From: an uncultured Oribacterium sp.
GTDB lineage: Bacteria; Bacillota; Clostridia; Lachnospirales; Lachnospiraceae
Length of the DNA: 8,318 nt
Assembly (NCBI GenBank): GCA_938030845.1
Contig: CALHIC010000294.1
Location: forward strand, 1 to 8,318
Reading direction: 5' to 3'
A program made the position numbers and the translations under genes. This document shows, piece by piece, positions 5,912-8,318 of this stretch. The notes below the pieces were generated by a model, which worked only from the letters and a program-made list of their open reading frames with translations, did not search any database and was not told the DNA's origin. The first letter of the stretch is position 1; the number at the start of each line of letters is the position of its first letter.

Positions 5912-7282
5912 ATGGACAAGCAGAAAATTTTGGTTTTGGGAACAGGACGGAGCGGTGTTGCGGCGGCAAAGCAGATTCTTGCTATGGGGGGCGAAGTGAT
6001 TTTCTTCGATAAAAACCCCAAGGTTGAGGATAGAGCCTTGCTGAGCCAGTTTAAAAAGAAGGACAAGGTAAGCCTGATTAAGGGCAAGCTCTTGGCCTCT
6101 GATTTGTTGCATATTAACGCCTCTGTCATCAGTCCCGGAATCCCCTTAGATGAGCCTTATGTGAAAATGCTTTCCACCGCCCAAATCCCTATTATCGGAG
6201 AAATTGAACTGGCCTACCAATCCAGCAAGGGAAAGCTTTGTGCGGTAACGGGAACCAACGGAAAGACCACCACAGTAAGTCTTATCGGGGAGATTTTGAA
6301 AAGCGAATACAGTGATACCCATGTGGTGGGAAATATCGGAAATCCCTTTACGGCAGAGGCTTTAGAAACAGAAGAGCAGTCTGCCACCGTTTGCGAGGTC
6401 AGCTCCTTTCAGCTGGAAACCATCGTGGATTTTCGGCCGAATGTTTCCGCCATCACCAACATTACCCCGGATCATCTGGACCGACACAAGACCATGAAAA
6501 ACTATATCGCGGTGAAGGAATCCATTGCGGAAAATCAGGAAGAGGAAGACAGCATCGTTTTAAACTATATGGATCCGGAGCTTCGAAAGTTCGGAAAGAA
6601 AAGAAGCCTAAAGCCGAAAGTGCTATGGTTTTCATCCGAGGAAGAGCCGAAGGATACCAAGGAAAAGGAGTCTCTATTCCTGAGAGGAGATACCTTCTAT
6701 TATAAGAAGGCGGATAAGGAGGAGAAGCTTTTCACCACCAAGGATGTGCATTTGCTGGGAAAGCATAATTATGAAAATATCCTCTGCGCCGTGGGAGTCG
6801 GTCTGAAAATGGGCGTACCTATGGACAAGATTATCAAGGTTTGCAAAAAGTTTAAGCCTGTAGAGCACAGAATTGAATTTGTTCGGGAACGTTCCGGTGT
6901 AAAATATTACAACGATTCCAAGGGTACCAATGTGGATGCGGCAATCCAAGCCCTTAGAGCAATGCCGGGCCCGGTGGTTTTAATCGGGGGCGGATATGAT
7001 AAGCATGTGGATTTTGACCCCTGGGTGAAGGAATTTAAGGGAAGAGTAAAGTACCTGGTTTTGATTGGAGAAACCAGAAATCAGATTGCGGAAACCGCGA
7101 AGAAAAACGGCTTCCAGAATGTGATGTTTGCCGAGGATATGGATGAGGCGGTGAAGGATTGCGCGGCCTATGCGGATCCCGGGGATTACGTACTTTTGAG
7201 TCCGGCCTGTGCCTCCTGGGGCATGTTTAAGGACTATGAGGAAAGAGGCAGAATCTTTAAGGACTGCGTGAAGAACCTGTAA
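5912..7282 (+). CDS. murD: MurD, UDP-MurNAc-L-alanine:D-glutamate ligase
   Basis: Cytoplasmic ATP-dependent ligase that adds D-glutamate to UDP-MurNAc-L-Ala, the second amino acid of the peptidoglycan stem. It has 456 residues, the usual length. The three Mur-ligase domains are visible: an N-terminal UDP-binding Rossmann-like domain beginning VLGTGRSG (8-15), the central ATPase with P-loop GTNGKTT (114-120), EVSSFQLE (162-169) and NITPDHLDRH (183-192), and GKHNYEN (283-289); then the C-terminal domain with PVEHRIEF (316-323), NDSKGTN (334-340), GGGYDKHVDF (359-368) and SPACASWGMFKDYEERGRIF (430-449). The start is supported by AAAGGGA five bases upstream, and an in-frame stop upstream leaves no earlier start. 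The last seven codons and the stop form the first copy of a 22-bp tandem array that continues to ftsW. It supplies a precursor that MurE, MurF and MraY use next; murE and murF are not in the window. Confidence 0.97.
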   Translation: MDKQKILVLGTGRSGVAAAKQILAMGGEVIFFDKNPKVEDRALLSQFKKKDKVSLIKGKLLASDLLHINASVISPGIPLDEPYVKMLSTAQIPIIGEIELAYQSSKGKLCAVTGTNGKTTTVSLIGEILKSEYSDTHVVGNIGNPFTAEALETEEQSATVCEVSSFQLETIVDFRPNVSAITNITPDHLDRHKTMKNYIAVKESIAENQEEEDSIVLNYMDPELRKFGKKRSLKPKVLWFSSEEEPKDTKEKESLFLRGDTFYYKKADKEEKLFTTKDVHLLGKHNYENILCAVGVGLKMGVPMDKIIKVCKKFKPVEHRIEFVRERSGVKYYNDSKGTNVDAAIQALRAMPGPVVLIGGGYDKHVDFDPWVKEFKGRVKYLVLIGETRNQIAETAKKNGFQNVMFAEDMDEAVKDCAAYADPGDYVLLSPACASWGMFKDYEERGRIFKDCVKNL

Positions 7283-7370
7283 GGGCTACGTGAAGAAGCT
7301 GTAAGGACTGCGCAAAGAACCTATAAGAGCTGCGTGAAGAACCTATAAGAACTGCATGAAGAATCTGTAA
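7261..7370 (+). repeat. Five 22-bp tandem repeats spanning the murD end and the murD-ftsW gap
   Basis: Five head-to-tail units of exactly 22 bases start at 7261, 7283, 7305, 7327 and 7349. Their shared core is CTGCGTGAAGAACCTGTAA. Copy 1 is the last seven murD codons plus the TAA stop. Each later copy differs from copy 1 at three positions, and the differences are mostly not shared. Every copy ends in TAA. The unit is not a multiple of three, but the stop in copy 1 shields the MurD protein from changes in copy number, so expansion or loss would only change the distance to ftsW. The array ends directly against the ftsW ribosome binding site. Bases 7251-7260 weakly resemble the end of the unit. 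Origin by slippage duplication of the murD 3' end is inferred. Confidence 0.93.
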
Positions 7371-7377
7371 GAGGAGG
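7371..7377 (+). promoter_or_regulatory. Strong ribosome binding site of ftsW
   Basis: GAGGAGG lies six bases before GTG 7384. It is the best Shine-Dalgarno match in the window and settles the choice of the GTG start, because the next in-frame ATG (codon 18) lies inside the first membrane segment. Confidence 0.85.
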
Positions 7378-7383
7378 AAATCA

Positions 7384-8318
7384 GTGGCTGGAAAAAGAAG
7401 GCTAAAACGATTTTATGATATTTCCCTGGTGGTAATGGTCTTTTCCATTACCCTTTTTGGGCTGCTGATGCTGTATTCCGCCTCCTCCTATACGGCGGAA
7501 AGAGATAATTTGGGAGAGATGTTTTACCTGAAACGACAGGCCTTTTTTGCCGGATTTGGCTTTCTGGTCATGCTTTTTACCTCCCGATTTATTGACTACC
7601 ATATCTTTGCCAAATTAAATCTGGTGATTTATGCCATTGCCGCTGTGGCGGTAATCGTCACCAGCCTTATCGGTGTGGCATCCCACGGATCCAACCGCTG
7701 GATTGTCATTTTCGGTGTACGTTTCCAGCCTTCAGAGCTGATGAAACCTGCCATTATTATTCTCTTTGCCACTCTTTTAACTCATAAGGGAAGGAAGCTT
7801 GACGGTTTCGTTCCCATGCTAAAAGCGGCGGCCTGGGCACTGGTTCCGGCAGCAATCATTGCTTATACCAACCTGTCCACCGCTATGATTGTAGCGGGAA
7901 TTGCGGCATTTATGCTCTTTGTGGCGGTAAAAAGCTATAAGTATCATTTGATGCTCTTGGGAGGAGGAATAGCGGCGTATCTTGGCGCCTATCCTCTTTC
8001 TTTGCTGTTGCAAAAAATGAAGGTGCTACACGGCTATCAGATTACCAGAATTTTAGCCTGGAAGGATCCTTCTTCCTATGAAGATGAAACCTTTCAAACA
8101 TTGCAGGGGCTTTATGCCATCGGTTCCGGAGGCATTTTCGGAAGGGGACTGGGAGAGAGTATTCAGAAGTTTATTATGCCCGAGTCCCAGAATGATATGA
8201 TTTTTACCATCATTTGCGAAGAGCTGGGCTTTGTGGGAGGCCTTGGCGTGATGCTGGTTTATGCACTTATTCTTTTTCGTCTCTATGAGATTGCAAAAAA
8301 TGCCAGAGACCTTTTCGG
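7384..8318 (+). CDS. ftsW: FtsW, septal peptidoglycan glycosyltransferase (SEDS family), 3' end outside the window
   Basis: Polytopic SEDS protein that polymerises lipid II into glycan strands together with its class B PBP partner, here probably the ftsI product. The window holds the first 311 codons; the reading frame is open at the right edge. The GTG start gives a basic cytoplasmic end (MAGKRRLKRFYD) before the first membrane segment. Family motifs: LYSASSY (30-36), GSNRWI (102-107) and FQPSELMKPA (114-123), GSGGIFGRGLGESIQK (247-262), and MPESQNDMIFTIICEELG (265-282), whose D271 fits the essential aspartate of SEDS polymerases (D297 of E. coli FtsW). The PDLGT motif of many SEDS proteins reads TNLSTA here (162-167). 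A SpoVE- or RodA-like role is possible, but position in the dcw cluster favours FtsW. Confidence 0.94.
   Translation, partial: MAGKRRLKRFYDISLVVMVFSITLFGLLMLYSASSYTAERDNLGEMFYLKRQAFFAGFGFLVMLFTSRFIDYHIFAKLNLVIYAIAAVAVIVTSLIGVASHGSNRWIVIFGVRFQPSELMKPAIIILFATLLTHKGRKLDGFVPMLKAAAWALVPAAIIAYTNLSTAMIVAGIAAFMLFVAVKSYKYHLMLLGGGIAAYLGAYPLSLLLQKMKVLHGYQITRILAWKDPSSYEDETFQTLQGLYAIGSGGIFGRGLGESIQKFIMPESQNDMIFTIICEELGFVGGLGVMLVYALILFRLYEIAKNARDLF

Noticed and set aside
7283..7370. Four-residue mini-frames inside the 22-bp repeats as real peptides
   Set aside because: They follow automatically from duplication of the murD end, lack their own ribosome binding sites, and one copy has lost its start codon.

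Overview
The window carries the upstream half of a dcw (division and cell wall) cluster, all genes on the + strand: mraZ, rsmH (mraW), an ftsL-like gene, a class B penicillin-binding protein (ftsI/spoVD type), mraY, murD and the first 311 codons of ftsW, which runs off the right edge. Base composition is moderate to low GC. The protein sequences, the AGGAGG-type ribosome binding sites and the gene order without murE or murF between the PBP and mraY suggest a Firmicute of class Clostridia, most likely Lachnospiraceae. This placement rests on motif recognition, not on a search.

Bases 1-508 form the upstream region. They hold an array of 12-bp tandem repeats (about 85-216), a strong rho-independent terminator on the + strand (230-262), a stretch with nothing recognisable (about 263-441), and the mraZ promoter (442-473). 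Directly downstream of the promoter lie three TGGGA-type boxes with a 10-bp period (476-505), which match the known binding pattern of MraZ itself. The cluster is therefore probably autoregulated from its first promoter. I see no convincing gene in 1-508.

Bases 509-4787 hold mraZ, rsmH, ftsL and ftsI. mraZ and rsmH overlap by one base (TAATG), and ftsL and ftsI overlap by 23 bases. An 88-base gap between rsmH and ftsL contains a possible 21-codon leader peptide. Bases 4808-8318 hold mraY, murD and ftsW. A purine-rich 147-base gap precedes murD. Five 22-bp tandem repeats begin inside the last codons of murD and end at the ftsW ribosome binding site.

Together the genes link three tasks: lipid-linked peptidoglycan precursor synthesis (MurD in the cytoplasm, MraY at the membrane), septal glycan polymerisation and crosslinking (FtsW with FtsI, organised by FtsL), and ribosome modification and transcriptional control (RsmH, MraZ). 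No internal terminator was seen, so one operon continuing past the right edge is likely.

The gene content is ordinary and I see no new defence, mobile or metabolic system. The less usual material is non-coding: the two unrelated tandem arrays, the possible short transcript across the first array, the intact MraZ operator and the possible leader ORF before ftsL.
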